From: Ferirhizobium litorale
GTDB lineage: Bacteria; Pseudomonadota; Alphaproteobacteria; Rhizobiales; Rhizobiaceae
Assembly: GCA_030028905.1 (NCBI GenBank)
Contig: JALDYZ010000009.1
Location: 122,766-186,765 of the forward strand
Reading direction: 5' to 3'
DNA: 64,000 bases
In this document: piece by piece, positions 39,546 to 48,937 of the stretch
How positions within the stretch are numbered: position 1 is the stretch's first letter
How the letters are laid out: every line of letters starts with the position of its first letter
Program-made: the position numbers and the translations under genes
The notes under the pieces: generated by a model
Databases searched by the model: none
Told to the model about the DNA's origin: nothing
The model's input: only the letters and a program-made list of their open reading frames with translations

Positions 39546-40508
39546 CTAGGATTTGGCGGTTGCCGCCATCGCCGGATCGTCGGCTTCCGTGCGCCCGGAA
39601 AGGAAATTCGCAAGAAGCGCACCGGAGATATTGTGCCAGACGCTGAAGATCGCGCTTGGAACAGCCGCGACCGGCGAGAAATAGGCGTTGGCGAGCGCGG
39701 CACCAAGGCCGGAATTCTGCATGCCCACTTCGATGGCAATCGCCTTGCGCTTGGCGAGCGACAGGCCGAACGCCCTAGCGGCCGTGAACCCGAGCAGATA
39801 GCCGAGACCGTTGTGCAGCACGACGACGGCAAAGATCATCAGGCCGGATTGCGCAATGGCCGGCTTGCTGGCGCCCACCACGGCCGACACGATGAGCACG
39901 ATGCCGATCACGCTGACCAGCGGCAGCGCCGGAACGGCCGCCTTGACGACACCGGGCATGATCTTCTGGCAGGCGAAGCCGAGAGCGAGCGGCACGAGCA
40001 CGACCTTGACGATGCTGATGAACATGGCCATGGCGTCGACCGGCAGATACTGGCTGGCAAACAACCAGACGAGGAACGGCGTGACAATGGGCGCAGCGAG
40101 CGTGGTGACGCTGGTGCAGGCGACGCTGAGCGCGACATCACCCTTGCTGAGATAGGTCATGACATTCGATGACGTGCCGCCCGGGCAGCATCCGACGAGG
40201 ATGACGCCGGCAGCCACTTCGGGCGGCATCGGGATGATCCTGGTCAGCAGAACGGCGAGGAGCGGCATGATCAGGAACTGCGAGACCACGCCGATGCCGA
40301 CGTCAAACGGGCGCCGCGCGACTTCGCGGAAATCATCGACCGAAATTGTCAGGCCCATGCCGAACATGATGATCGCGAGCAGGGTCACGATCCAGGGTGC
40401 GATTTGCTTGAACGTATCGGGCATGAAGTAGCCGAGAATGGCAAAAAGAACGACCCAGACGGCAAAAGTCCTGCCGACGAACGCTGAAAATGATGCAAGT
40501 AACTTCAC
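39546..40508 (-). CDS. Bile acid:sodium symporter (BASS) family transporter
   Basis: A 320-residue membrane protein with about ten helices. MFGMGLTISVDDFREVARRPFDVGIGVVSQFLIMPLLA and VGCCPGGTSSNVMTYLSKGDVALSVACTSVTTLAAPIVTPFLVW carry the conserved BASS core; EVGMQNSGLGAALA is the second crossover. Bacterial members import keto acids, pantoate or similar with sodium; the substrate here is unknown. I chose GTG 40508, which has GGGAGG five bases upstream, over the TTG at 40523 that overlaps the ribosome site. Confidence 0.92.
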   Translation of the reverse strand: MKLLASFSAFVGRTFAVWVVLFAILGYFMPDTFKQIAPWIVTLLAIIMFGMGLTISVDDFREVARRPFDVGIGVVSQFLIMPLLAVLLTRIIPMPPEVAAGVILVGCCPGGTSSNVMTYLSKGDVALSVACTSVTTLAAPIVTPFLVWLFASQYLPVDAMAMFISIVKVVLVPLALGFACQKIMPGVVKAAVPALPLVSVIGIVLIVSAVVGASKPAIAQSGLMIFAVVVLHNGLGYLLGFTAARAFGLSLAKRKAIAIEVGMQNSGLGAALANAYFSPVAAVPSAIFSVWHNISGALLANFLSGRTEADDPAMAATAKS

Positions 40509-40658
40509 AATAGCCTCCCACAATGGAACTTTGCCCGGCGTGCATGACGAACTCGGGAAGTGTCAAGCCCACGATCCGGCTGAACCGCCCACTCCGGCAA
40601 GAACTTTCGCTCGTCTTCCGCGCTCCATGCCCCAGGCACCGGAAAATGGCCACGCAGC

Positions 40659-40687
40659 TTGACTTTCGTGCGCCTTTGCTGTTTATC
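40659..40687 (+). promoter_or_regulatory. Candidate promoter of the ffh leader
   Basis: TTGACT (40659-40664), 17-bp spacer, TTTATC (40682-40687). The -35 is near consensus and preceded by C, as rhizobial sigma-70 promoters prefer (CTTGAC). Predicted start is near 40694. Confidence 0.5.
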
Positions 40688-40693
40688 GCGCCA

Positions 40694-40802
40694 ATCTGCT
40701 GACAAGTTGCACGACTTGAAGCCGCCGACCGGGACCCGCGAAGGTATAAAGAGATCCCGGAGGTCAACACCCGACAGCGCGATGCGCCCTCGGGTGCTTT
40801 TT
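40694..40802 (+). ncRNA. Structured leader or small RNA upstream of ffh
   Basis: Between a good promoter and a terminator lies a span of about 110 bases. It contains a long stem, GACC-GGGA (40727-40734) with TCCC-GGA bulge-GGTC (40755-40765), and then the terminator hairpin. It lacks the conserved GGAA-loop segment of SRP RNA, so it is not 4.5S RNA. It could be a free small RNA or an attenuated leader controlling ffh, which starts 71 bases further on. Confidence 0.45.
40768..40802 (+). terminator. Intrinsic terminator/attenuator before ffh
   Basis: CACCCGA (40768-40774) pairs with TCGGGTG (40790-40796), and an inner GCGC/GCGC stem closes a GAT loop; CTTTTT follows. It lies between promoter and ffh, so ffh transcription must read through it or start further downstream. 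Confidence 0.6.
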
Positions 40803-40873
40803 GGCTTTGCGTCTTGTTTTGGAAAGCCGGTATACCAACGTTTCAGGGACCTGAAACGAAGAAGGAAGAGCTG

Positions 40874-42448
40874 ATGTTTGAAAACCTCCAGGACCGTCTT
40901 GGCTCCATTCTGAATGGACTGACCGGCCGTGGCGCGCTGTCGGAGACGGATGTTTCCGCCGCCCTGCGGGAGGTTCGCCGTGCGCTTCTCGAGGCCGACG
41001 TCGCGCTCGATGTCGTTCGCTCCTTCACCGACAAGGTCCGCGCCAAGGCGGTCGGCGCCGAGATCCTGAAGTCGATCAAGCCCGGCCAGATGGTCGTCAA
41101 GATCGTCCATGACGAGCTGGTCGAGATGCTCGGAGCCGAAGGCGTTTCCATCGACCTCAATGCGCCGGCGCCCGTCGTTATCATGATGGTCGGCCTGCAG
41201 GGCTCTGGCAAGACCACCACCACCGGCAAGATCGCCAAGCGCCTGACGACCCGCGACCGCAAGAAGGTCCTGATGGCTTCGCTCGACACCCGTCGTCCGG
41301 CCGCGCAGGAACAGTTGCGCCAGCTCGGGGTCCAGACCGGCGTCGACACGCTGCCGATCGTCGCAGGGCAGTCGCCGACCGATATCGCCGCCCGCGCCGT
41401 CCAGGCCGCGAAGCTCGGCGGCCATGACGTCGTCATCCTCGACACCGCCGGCCGTACTCACATCGACGAGCCGCTGATGATTGAGATGGCGGAGATCAAG
41501 CGGAAGTCCAATCCGCACGAGATCCTGCTGGTGGCCGACGCCCTGACCGGTCAGGACGCCGTCAACCTCGCCCGCAATTTCGACGAACGCGTCGGCATCA
41601 CCGGCCTCGTTCTCACCCGCATGGACGGCGACGGCCGCGGCGGCGCGGCGCTTTCGATGCGCGCCGTCACCGGCAAGCCGATCAAGCTGATCGGCGTCGG
41701 CGAGAAGATGGACGAACTCGAGGAGTTCCATCCCCGCCGCATCGCAGACCGCATTCTCGGCATGGGCGATATCGTCTCGCTGGTCGAGAAGGCGGCGGAA
41801 AACATCGACGCCGAGAAGGCGGCCGCCATGGCCGCCAAGATGGCCAAGGGCAAGTTCGACCTCGACGACCTTGCCGACCAGTTGAAGCAGATGCAGAAAA
41901 TGGGCGGCATGGGCGGCATCATGGGCATGATGCCGGGTATGGCCGGAATGAAGGACAAGATGGCTGCCGCAGGTCTCGACGACCGGCTGTTCAAGCGCCA
42001 ACTCGCCATCATCTCGTCGATGACCAGGGCCGAGCGCGCCAACCCCGACATCCTCAAGCATTCCCGCAAGAAGCGCATCGCCAGCGGTTCCGGTACGGAT
42101 GCATCGGAAATCAACAAGCTCTTGAAGATGCACCGCCAGATGGCCGACATGATGAAAATGATGGGCGGCAAGGGCAAGGGCGGCATGATGAAGCAAATGA
42201 TGGGCGGCCTTGCCGGCAAGATGGGGCTTGGGGGCATGAGCGGCGGAATGGGCGGAATGCCCGATCTGTCGAAGCTCGACCCGAAACAGCTCGAAGCGCT
42301 GCAGAAGCAGGCGGAAGCCGCCGGTCTCGGCAAGTCCGGGGGGCTCCCGGGCCTGGGCGGTGGCGCCATGCCCGGCCTCGGCGGCGCCAAGCTGCCCGGC
42401 CTCGGTGGTGGATTCCCGGGACTTCCGGGCCTGCCGAAGAAGAAGTGA
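40874..42448 (+). CDS. ffh: Signal recognition particle protein Ffh
   Basis: A 524-residue SRP54 GTPase. The N domain is followed by G1 GLQGSGKT (about residues 108-115), DTAGRTHID, and TRMDGDGRGGAALS. The methionine-rich M domain binds signal sequences and SRP RNA (MQKMGGMGGIMGMMPGM, SMTRAERANPDIL, RKKRIASGSG). After it comes an unusual Gly/Met then Gly/Leu/Pro tail ending in PKKK. ATG 40874 has GGAAGAG upstream; the 20-codon extension is ignored. The chorismate mutase gene follows 14 bases later. Confidence 0.97.
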   Translation: MFENLQDRLGSILNGLTGRGALSETDVSAALREVRRALLEADVALDVVRSFTDKVRAKAVGAEILKSIKPGQMVVKIVHDELVEMLGAEGVSIDLNAPAPVVIMMVGLQGSGKTTTTGKIAKRLTTRDRKKVLMASLDTRRPAAQEQLRQLGVQTGVDTLPIVAGQSPTDIAARAVQAAKLGGHDVVILDTAGRTHIDEPLMIEMAEIKRKSNPHEILLVADALTGQDAVNLARNFDERVGITGLVLTRMDGDGRGGAALSMRAVTGKPIKLIGVGEKMDELEEFHPRRIADRILGMGDIVSLVEKAAENIDAEKAAAMAAKMAKGKFDLDDLADQLKQMQKMGGMGGIMGMMPGMAGMKDKMAAAGLDDRLFKRQLAIISSMTRAERANPDILKHSRKKRIASGSGTDASEINKLLKMHRQMADMMKMMGGKGKGGMMKQMMGGLAGKMGLGGMSGGMGGMPDLSKLDPKQLEALQKQAEAAGLGKSGGLPGLGGGAMPGLGGAKLPGLGGGFPGLPGLPKKK

Positions 42449-42462
42449 GGGGATCGCGTGCG

Positions 42463-42783
42463 ATGATTGATCCTGAAGTCAAGAACCAGCTTGCGGGCTA
42501 CCGGCAGTCTATCGACAACATCGACGCCGCGCTCGTTCACATGCTCGCCGAACGCTTCCGCTGCACCAAGGCGGTCGGCGTGCTGAAGGCCAAGCATGAA
42601 TTGCCGCCGGCCGACCCGGCGCGCGAGGAATACCAGATCGACCGCCTCCGCCGCCTGGCGAAAGATGCCAATCTGGACCCCGATTTTGCCGAGAAGTTCC
42701 TGAACTTCATCATCACGGAAGTGATCCGGCATCACGAGGCAATCGCCGCCGAACATGGCGGCAACAACCAGCATCCCGCTTGA
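42463..42783 (+). CDS. Chorismate mutase (AroQ class, monofunctional)
   Basis: A 106-residue all-helical AroQ-type mutase turning chorismate into prephenate for Phe and Tyr synthesis. Key residues are recognisable: R14-x2-I-D-x2-DAAL near the N-terminus, KAVGVLKAKHELPPADPAREE with the active-site Lys and Arg/Glu, and the C-terminal helix with VIRHHEAIAAEH. GAGGGG precedes the ATG. It lies 14 bases after ffh and 36 before rpsP, inside an otherwise translational gene cluster, an arrangement seen in rhizobia. Confidence 0.92.
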   Translation: MIDPEVKNQLAGYRQSIDNIDAALVHMLAERFRCTKAVGVLKAKHELPPADPAREEYQIDRLRRLAKDANLDPDFAEKFLNFIITEVIRHHEAIAAEHGGNNQHPA

Positions 42784-42819
42784 GAAAAGCGGTCTCAGAC
42801 AGCCTAAGGAGTTAGAAAA

Positions 42820-43185
42820 ATGGCACTGAAAATTCGTCTCGCCCGTGGTGGTTCCAAGAAGCGCCCGTATTACCAGATCGTCGTTGCGGACGCCCGCTCG
42901 CCGCGCGACGGCCGCTTCCTCGAGAAGCTCGGCTCGTGGAACCCGATGCTTGCCAAGGACGACGCCAACCGCATCGTCATCAACGGCGAGCGCGTCAAGC
43001 ACTGGCTCGACAACGGCGCCCAGCCGACCGACCGCGTCCTGCGCTTCCTGAACGAAGCCGGCCTTGCCAAGCGCGACGCCCGCAACAACCCGGAAAAGGC
43101 CAAGCCGGGCAAGAAGGCACTCGAGCGCGTCGCCGAGAAGAAGCAGAAGGCCGAAGAAGCCGCTGCTGCTGCCGCCGGCGAATAA
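42820..43185 (+). CDS. rpsP: 30S ribosomal protein S16
   Basis: A 121-residue S16. The core is [42 protein letters not shown], and residues about 85-121 are a Lys/Ala/Glu-rich extension common in alphaproteobacteria. AAGGAG precedes the ATG. A strong terminator follows, separating it from rimM. Confidence 0.98.
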   Translation: MALKIRLARGGSKKRPYYQIVVADARSPRDGRFLEKLGSWNPMLAKDDANRIVINGERVKHWLDNGAQPTDRVLRFLNEAGLAKRDARNNPEKAKPGKKALERVAEKKQKAEEAAAAAAGE

Positions 43186-43208
43186 TCGCCTGCGAGACCC
43201 TGATCTGC

Positions 43209-43240
43209 GGGCGGCATGGCAGCATGCCGCCCGTTTTCGT
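43209..43240 (+). terminator. Rho-independent terminator after rpsP
   Basis: A perfect 10-bp stem GGGCGGCATG (43209-43218), loop GCAG, CATGCCGCCC (43223-43232), then GTTTTCGT. Confidence 0.85.
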
Positions 43241-43311
43241 TTCCAATTTGCCTCGTCTCGTCATAGAAGAGAACGAGCGCGTGTGTACGCAACCGACACA
43301 AGTGGCAATCC

Positions 43312-43884
43312 ATGACCAAGCTCCAGAATCCGGTATTAATGGCAACCATTGGCGGCCCGCAGGGCCTCAGGGGTGAAGTGCGCGTCAAGGCATACACGGC
43401 CGAACCGGAGACCTTCGGCGACTACGGCAATCTCCACAGTCTCGACGGGCGGAGTTTCGAGGTTCTCGAACTGCGCGAGGCCAAGAACGTGCTCGTCGTG
43501 CGGTTTCGCGGCGTCAACGACCGCGACGCGGCCGAAGCGTTGAAAGGGCTCGAACTCTACATCGAACGCGAAAAGCTGCCCGATGACGAATTGGAGGACG
43601 ACGAATTCTTCTATGCCGATCTCGAGGGCCTGGAGGCCTATGACGACTTTGGCAACCACTACGGCGTGGTCAGCGCCATCTACGATTTCGGTGCCGGCGA
43701 TCTCCTGGAACTGAAGGGGAATGGCCGGCGTCCGGTGCTCATTCCCTTCAACGAGGCCGCCGTGATGGACATCGACCTGGAAGGCGGCAAGATCCTCATC
43801 GACCCGCTGGCGGCCGGCCTTGTGGAAAGCCCGGATGACCTGCCGCACCGCAAGCAGAAGCCTTCGGCTTCGGACGGGACCTGA
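43312..43884 (+). CDS. rimM: Ribosome maturation factor RimM
   Basis: A 190-residue 30S maturation factor binding S19. The N-terminal beta-barrel shows [17 protein letters not shown] and the PRC-barrel half shows [38 protein letters not shown] and [28 protein letters not shown]. It is followed ten bases later by trmD. Confidence 0.96.
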   Translation: MTKLQNPVLMATIGGPQGLRGEVRVKAYTAEPETFGDYGNLHSLDGRSFEVLELREAKNVLVVRFRGVNDRDAAEALKGLELYIEREKLPDDELEDDEFFYADLEGLEAYDDFGNHYGVVSAIYDFGAGDLLELKGNGRRPVLIPFNEAAVMDIDLEGGKILIDPLAAGLVESPDDLPHRKQKPSASDGT

Positions 43885-43894
43885 GCCGGGATCC

Positions 43895-44605
43895 ATGACC
43901 TTTCGCGCAACCGTACTGACGCTCTACCCGGAAATGTTTCCCGGGCATCTCGGGCATTCGCTCGCCGGCCGCGCCATGGAACGCGGGCACTGGTCGCTCG
44001 ATACCCTCCAGATCCGCGATTTCGCCACCGACAGGCACAGGAGCGTCGATGACACGCCGGCTGGCGGTGGTGCCGGCATGGTGCTGAAGCCCGACGTGCT
44101 GGCGCGCGCCATCGACCATGCATCCGCCGACGATGATCGCCCCCGGCTGCTGATGAGCCCGCGCGGTCGCCCCCTGACCCAGGGAAAGGTGCGCGCGCTC
44201 GCCGAAGGTGAAGGCGTCGTTATCGTCTGCGGCCGTTTCGAAGGCGTCGACCAGCGGGTGATCGATGCCCGCGGCCTCGAGGAGGTCTCGATCGGCGACT
44301 ATATTCTGTCGGGCGGCGAGCCGGCGGCGCTGACCCTGCTCGATGCGGTCGTGCGGATACTTCCCGGCGTTATGGGCAATGACCTTTCGGGCGTCCACGA
44401 GAGCTTCGAGGACGGATTGCTCGAGCATCCGCATTACACCCGGCCGCAGGTTTTCGAAGGGATGGAGATTCCGGCGGTGCTCACGTCGGGAAACCACGCG
44501 GCGATCGCCAAGTGGCAGCGGGAGCAGGCGCTGCGCCTGACCGAGGAACGCCGTCCCGACCTCATCGAAGCCAGGCGAAAGGCACGCGACGACGCGACGA
44601 AGTAG
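43895..44605 (+). CDS. trmD: tRNA (guanine37-N1)-methyltransferase
   Basis: A 236-residue SPOUT methyltransferase making m1G37 to prevent frameshifting. The trefoil-knot SAM site is visible as [37 protein letters not shown] and [30 protein letters not shown]. The start at 43895 ([17 protein letters not shown]) is the family start; the 25-codon extension overlaps rimM. Confidence 0.97.
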   Translation: MTFRATVLTLYPEMFPGHLGHSLAGRAMERGHWSLDTLQIRDFATDRHRSVDDTPAGGGAGMVLKPDVLARAIDHASADDDRPRLLMSPRGRPLTQGKVRALAEGEGVVIVCGRFEGVDQRVIDARGLEEVSIGDYILSGGEPAALTLLDAVVRILPGVMGNDLSGVHESFEDGLLEHPHYTRPQVFEGMEIPAVLTSGNHAAIAKWQREQALRLTEERRPDLIEARRKARDDATK

Positions 44606-44831
44606 ACTGGCGCGGCGACAAATCATCACCGCTGCAAAGAAATATCCCACCGACGGGATGACAAGCGGGGCTAATTCATGTATTGGCCCACGCGGAAATG
44701 GGGTGTTGCCCCGTCGACCAGCAAGCAAAGAATGGCGAACCCGCTCCCGCCGAAAGGCAAATCCGGAGGCTGTGTCCAAAGGATCAAGTGTCGAGCGCTC
44801 TGGCTGTTCCAGAAAAACAGAGGTTAGACCT

Positions 44832-45344
44832 ATGAACATCATTCAGCAGTTGGAAGCCGAACAGGCCGCCAAGATCGAAGCCCAGCGCAGCCTTCCGGAA
44901 TTCTCCCCGGGCGACACCGTTCGCGTCAACGTCCGCGTCAAGGAAGGCAACCGTACCCGCGTTCAGGCCTATGAAGGCGTTTGCATCGCCCGTTCCGGCG
45001 GCGGTCTGAACGAGAGCTTCACCGTTCGCAAGATCTCCTACGGCGAAGGCGTCGAGCGCGTATTCCCGATTTACTCGCCGATGGTCGAAAGCGTTGAAGT
45101 CGTTCGCCGCGGCAAGGTCCGTCGCGCCAAGCTCTACTACCTGCGCGACCGTCGCGGCAAGTCTGCCCGTATCGTCGAGAACACCGGCACCCGCGCCCGC
45201 AAACTCAACGAAGCCGAGCGCGCCGCCGTTGTGGCCGAGAAGGCACGCATCGAGGCCGAGAAGGTCGCCGCCGCCCAGGCGCTGGCAGCCGAGAAGGCCG
45301 CAGCAGACGCGGCAGCCGCAGCAGCGGAAAACACCGCAGAATAA
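44832..45344 (+). CDS. rplS: 50S ribosomal protein L19
   Basis: A 170-residue L19: core [50 protein letters not shown] through [13 protein letters not shown], then an alanine/glutamate-rich helical extension (about residues 125-170) typical of rhizobia. AGAGG precedes ATG 44832. A 226-bp gap separates it from trmD; a CTCTG/CAGAG hairpin lies just before the ribosome site. Confidence 0.97.
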   Translation: MNIIQQLEAEQAAKIEAQRSLPEFSPGDTVRVNVRVKEGNRTRVQAYEGVCIARSGGGLNESFTVRKISYGEGVERVFPIYSPMVESVEVVRRGKVRRAKLYYLRDRRGKSARIVENTGTRARKLNEAERAAVVAEKARIEAEKVAAAQALAAEKAAADAAAAAAENTAE

Positions 45345-45373
45345 GCTTCCGGCTTTTCTTCAGACTTTTGGAA

Positions 45374-45399
45374 AAGGCGGCCTTTCGGTCGCCTTTTTT
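45374..45399 (+). terminator. Rho-independent terminator of rplS
   Basis: AAGGCGGCC (45374-45382), loop TTTC, GGTCGCCTT (45387-45395) then a T run. The arms are the same as those of the terminator at 26248-26273. Confidence 0.9.
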
Positions 45400-45483
45400 G
45401 TTTGCCGGACCAAGGTGATCGCTCTTGCCATAGGCTTTGCACCTGTGACACTTTCCGCTCCACAAGGTTTTCAGGAGAGTGAC

Positions 45484-46281
45484 ATGTTTTTGCGACGTTT
45501 CTTTATTGCCGGCCTGTCGGCGCTTTTGGTTTCTCCACTTGCAGTCGTTGCTGCCGATCTCCCCGATCTCGGCGGCAAGACCGTCGTCGTCGTCACCGAA
45601 AACGCCTACCCTCCGCTCCAGTTCGTCGATCCCGCGAGCGGCGAGGCCAAGGGCTGGGAATACGACGCGATGAACGAGATCGCCAAGCGGCTGAACTTCA
45701 AGGTCGAGTACCAGAACACCAGCTGGGATGCGATGATCCAGGCGGTTTCCGATGGCCAGTACGAGATCGGCATGACCGGCATCACCATCAAGGACGACCG
45801 CAAGGCGAAGGTCGACTTCTCCGATCCCTACATGCGCTCGCAGCAGTTCATGCTGGTACGCGGCGATGAGAGCCGCTTCACCGATGCGAAGAGCTTCGCT
45901 GCCCTCGCCGACGGCCTGGTCGGCGCGCAGCCGGGAACCTCGCCGTTCTACACGGCCGTCTACGAAATCCTCGACGGCAACGAGCAGAACCCGCGCATCA
46001 AGCTGTTCGAGACCTTCGGCGCGACCGTCCAGGCGCTCAAGGCCGGCGACGTCGATCTCGTCCTGACCGATAGCGTTGCCGCCAAGGGCTATGTCGACGC
46101 CTCGAACGGTGGCCTGAAGGTCGTCGGCGAGCCGCTCGGCACCGAGGACTTCGGCTTCATCTTCCCGAAGGGCTCCGATCTCGTCGCACCGGTCAATGCC
46201 GCGATCGCCGCGATGAAGGCCGACGGCAGCTTCGATGCACTCAACAAAAAGTGGTTCCTCGACTACAAGATGGGACAGTAA
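45484..46281 (+). CDS. Amino-acid ABC transporter substrate-binding protein
   Basis: A 265-residue periplasmic binding protein of family 3 (polar amino acids/opines). The signal peptide is residues 1-23 (MFLRRFFIAGLSALLVSPLAVVA), followed by NAYPPLQFVDPASGEAKGWEYDAMNEIAKRLNFKVEYQNTSWDAMIQAVSDGQYEIGMTGITI, which holds the ligand arginine/aspartate signature region. GGAGAG precedes ATG 45484. A permease follows 35 bases later, but no ATPase gene is adjacent. Confidence 0.93.
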   Translation: MFLRRFFIAGLSALLVSPLAVVAADLPDLGGKTVVVVTENAYPPLQFVDPASGEAKGWEYDAMNEIAKRLNFKVEYQNTSWDAMIQAVSDGQYEIGMTGITIKDDRKAKVDFSDPYMRSQQFMLVRGDESRFTDAKSFAALADGLVGAQPGTSPFYTAVYEILDGNEQNPRIKLFETFGATVQALKAGDVDLVLTDSVAAKGYVDASNGGLKVVGEPLGTEDFGFIFPKGSDLVAPVNAAIAAMKADGSFDALNKKWFLDYKMGQ

Positions 46282-46316
46282 GTGCCCGTCGCGAATTTCC
46301 TGCGGACCGCCCGCTG

Positions 46317-47138
46317 ATGGCGTTCCAGACGCTACCGCATGGCGATGGAAAGGGCGACTACCCCTGGTGGCTGGTCGCCCTTGCCGTGATCGCGGCGGGT
46401 CTCGCTGCGGTCATCGTCACCAATAGCATCTACACTCAGGTCTTCGCCGTCGTCGCCAAGGGCATCGGCGTCACCGTATTCGTCACGCTCGTGGGTTTTG
46501 CATTGGCGACCGCCCTTGGCCTCGGCATTGCCTTGCTCGGGCTGTCGGACAGCCTCGCACTGCGCCAGATCGCCCGCTTCTACGTCGAGGTGATCCGCGG
46601 CATACCGATCCTGGTGCTGCTGTTCTACATCGCCTTCGTCGGTGCGCCTGCCCTCGTCGCGCTCTACAACTGGGTGATCTCGCCGCTGGTGACCGGCGGC
46701 TTCGCGGAGCCGATCCAGGTTCGCGACCTGTCGCTGATGTGGCGGGCAATCATTGCCCTGATGATCGGCTACTCGTCGTTCATCGCCGAGATCTTTCGTG
46801 CCGGCATCCAGTCGGTCGACAAGGGCCAGGTCGAGGCGGCCAAGGCGCTCGGGCTGTCGCGCTTCCAGCGGTTCCGCTTCGTCGTCTTTCCGCAGGCGAT
46901 CCGAGTCATCTTTCCGCCGCTCTCCAACGACTTCGTGGCGATGGTCAAGGATTCCTCGCTTGTATCCGTGCTCGGCGTTGCCGACATCACCCAGATGGGC
47001 AAGATCTACGCCTCCGGTTCGTTCCGCTTCTTCGAAACCTACTCGATCGTCACCTATATCTACCTGATCCTGACGATCGGCCTGTCGCTGATCCTCAGGC
47101 AGGTGGAGAAGCGCATGCGCAAGGCGCACGAACGATAG
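46317..47138 (+). CDS. Amino-acid ABC transporter permease (HisM/GlnP type)
   Basis: A 273-residue permease. The EAA loop that contacts the ATPase is GQVEAAKALGLSRFQRFRFVVFPQAIR (about residues 182-208), and RFYVEVIRGIPILVLLFYIAF is the typical helix-2 region. It pairs with the preceding binding protein. The ribosome site for ATG 46317 is weak, consistent with coupling. An ATPase must be supplied from elsewhere, which is common in rhizobia. Confidence 0.92.
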   Translation: MAFQTLPHGDGKGDYPWWLVALAVIAAGLAAVIVTNSIYTQVFAVVAKGIGVTVFVTLVGFALATALGLGIALLGLSDSLALRQIARFYVEVIRGIPILVLLFYIAFVGAPALVALYNWVISPLVTGGFAEPIQVRDLSLMWRAIIALMIGYSSFIAEIFRAGIQSVDKGQVEAAKALGLSRFQRFRFVVFPQAIRVIFPPLSNDFVAMVKDSSLVSVLGVADITQMGKIYASGSFRFFETYSIVTYIYLILTIGLSLILRQVEKRMRKAHER

Positions 47139-47178
47139 CAATTGCCGAAACCGCAAAAAATTGGTAATAGCGGCGTCC

Positions 47179-47301
47179 ATGACAAGAATTCGCGGCAAGA
47201 ACGGACATTACGACACGGCGATCGTCCTGCAGGACCACAAGCGCCTGCCTGCCCGTTTCTTTGCCCTGATTTCCGGCGCGCTCAACAGCCGCCTCGCCTG
47301 A
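47179..47301 (+). CDS. Small hypothetical protein upstream of leuC
   Basis: A 40-codon ORF starting MTRIRGKNGHYDTAIV and ending LNSRLA, in a 232-bp gap. About 30 of 39 codons end in G or C, similar to real genes here. It is basic, with five scattered leucines but no leucine run of the kind a leu leader peptide would need. A GGCAG/CTGCC hairpin followed by a T-rich stretch lies between it and leuC. I do not recognise it; it might be a conserved small protein or a leader peptide. Confidence 0.4.
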   Translation: MTRIRGKNGHYDTAIVLQDHKRLPARFFALISGALNSRLA

Positions 47302-47370
47302 GCGTTCGGGCCGGCAGTCCGACCTGCCATTTTCCCATTTACTGCTGCATCGACATACGGATCTGAAGCA

Positions 47371-48780
47371 ATGAGCGCACCGCGTACACTCTACGATAAA
47401 ATCTGGGACGACCACCTGGTCAACACGCAGGACGACGGCACCTGTCTTCTCTACATCGACCGCCACCTGGTCCATGAAGTGACGAGCCCGCAGGCCTTCG
47501 AGGGCCTGCGCATGGCCGGCCGCCAGGTTCGCCATCCGGAAAGGACGCTTGCCGTCGTCGACCACAACGTGCCGACTTCCCCGGACCGCAAGAACGGCAT
47601 CAAGAACGAGGAAAGCCGCATCCAGGTCGAGGCGCTCGCAAGGAACGCCGCCGACTTCGGCGTCGAGTACTACTCGGAAAACGACATCCGCCAGGGCATC
47701 GTTCACATCGTCGGTCCCGAACAGGGCTTCACCCTGCCGGGCATGACCATCGTCTGCGGCGATAGCCACACCTCGACCCACGGCGCCTTCGGCGCGCTGG
47801 CGCACGGCATCGGCACTTCGGAGGTCGAGCATGTGCTCGCCACCCAGACGCTGATCCAGAAGAAGGCGAAGAACATGCTGGTGCGCGTCGACGGCCAGTT
47901 GCCGCCGGGCGTCACCGCCAAGGACATCATCCTCGCCATCATCGGCGAGATCGGCACCGCCGGCGGCACCGGCTACGTCATCGAGTATGCCGGCGAGGCG
48001 ATCCGGGCATTGTCGATGGAAGGCCGCATGACGATCTGCAACATGTCGATCGAGGGTGGCGCCCGCGCCGGCCTGATCGCGCCCGACGAGACCACCTTCG
48101 CCTATGTGAAGGACAAGCCGCGCGCGCCGAAGGGCGAAGCCTGGGACATGGCGGTGGAATACTGGAAGACGTTGCAGACCGACGAAGGCGCCCACTATGA
48201 TCGTGTCGTCGTTCTCGACGCTGCCAACCTGCCGCCGATCGTCTCCTGGGGCTCCTCGCCAGAAGACGTCGTATCGGTGCAGGGTATCGTTCCGAACCCT
48301 GACGAAATCCCGGAAGAGAACAAGCGCACGTCGAAGTGGCGCGCCCTCGACTATATGGGCCTGAAGCCGGGCACGAAGATCACCGACATCAACATCGACC
48401 GCGTTTTCATCGGCTCCTGCACCAACGGCCGCATCGAGGACCTGCGCGAGGTCGCCAAGGTCGTCGAAGGTCGCACCGTCGCCCCGACCGTCGACGCGAT
48501 GATCGTGCCGGGCTCCGGTCTGGTGAAGGAACAGGCGGAAGCCGAAGGCCTCGACAAGATCTTCAAGGCGGCCGGTTTCGACTGGCGCGAGCCGGGCTGC
48601 TCGATGTGCCTCGCCATGAACGACGACCGGCTGAAGCCGGGCGAGCGCTGCGCCTCGACATCGAACCGCAACTTCGAAGGCCGCCAGGGCTTCAAGGGCC
48701 GCACGCATCTCGTCTCGCCGGCCATGGCCGCCGCCGCCGCGATTGCCGGACACTTCGTCGACATCCGCGAGTGGAAGTAG
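47371..48780 (+). CDS. leuC: 3-isopropylmalate dehydratase large subunit
   Basis: A 469-residue aconitase-family enzyme of leucine synthesis; with LeuD it isomerises 2- to 3-isopropylmalate. The cluster cysteines are in [13 protein letters not shown] and [13 protein letters not shown], and [32 protein letters not shown] is the diagnostic block. leuD is not adjacent, as usual in rhizobia. A terminator follows immediately. Confidence 0.98.
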   Translation: MSAPRTLYDKIWDDHLVNTQDDGTCLLYIDRHLVHEVTSPQAFEGLRMAGRQVRHPERTLAVVDHNVPTSPDRKNGIKNEESRIQVEALARNAADFGVEYYSENDIRQGIVHIVGPEQGFTLPGMTIVCGDSHTSTHGAFGALAHGIGTSEVEHVLATQTLIQKKAKNMLVRVDGQLPPGVTAKDIILAIIGEIGTAGGTGYVIEYAGEAIRALSMEGRMTICNMSIEGGARAGLIAPDETTFAYVKDKPRAPKGEAWDMAVEYWKTLQTDEGAHYDRVVVLDAANLPPIVSWGSSPEDVVSVQGIVPNPDEIPEENKRTSKWRALDYMGLKPGTKITDINIDRVFIGSCTNGRIEDLREVAKVVEGRTVAPTVDAMIVPGSGLVKEQAEAEGLDKIFKAAGFDWREPGCSMCLAMNDDRLKPGERCASTSNRNFEGRQGFKGRTHLVSPAMAAAAAIAGHFVDIREWK

Positions 48781-48802
48781 GCTTTCGAGCTATCATGACA
48801 AG

Positions 48803-48828
48803 GCCGTCCCTCGGGGCGGCTTTTTTTG
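48803..48828 (+). terminator. Rho-independent terminator of leuC
   Basis: GCCGTCCC (48803-48810), loop TC, GGGGCGGC (48813-48820, one G-U pair), then a run of seven T. Confidence 0.88.
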
Positions 48829-48937
48829 TTTGCACCGATGCCGGGTGCGCGCAGTTGCGCGATCAAGACAGGATCACAAAAACCTGACAGTATGATGCGG
48901 CTGATATTCCTCTGCCGTCCCGGAATGGAGGGTCGCC

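Noticed and set aside
40694..40802. SRP (4.5S) RNA gene upstream of ffh
   Set aside because: The conserved GGAA-tetraloop and asymmetric loop segments of SRP RNA are absent; only size and location would fit.
43935..43945. Second parS-like match TGTTTCCCGGG inside trmD
   Set aside because: Only the left part matches; it encodes the conserved Met-Phe-Pro-Gly of TrmD and lacks dyad symmetry.
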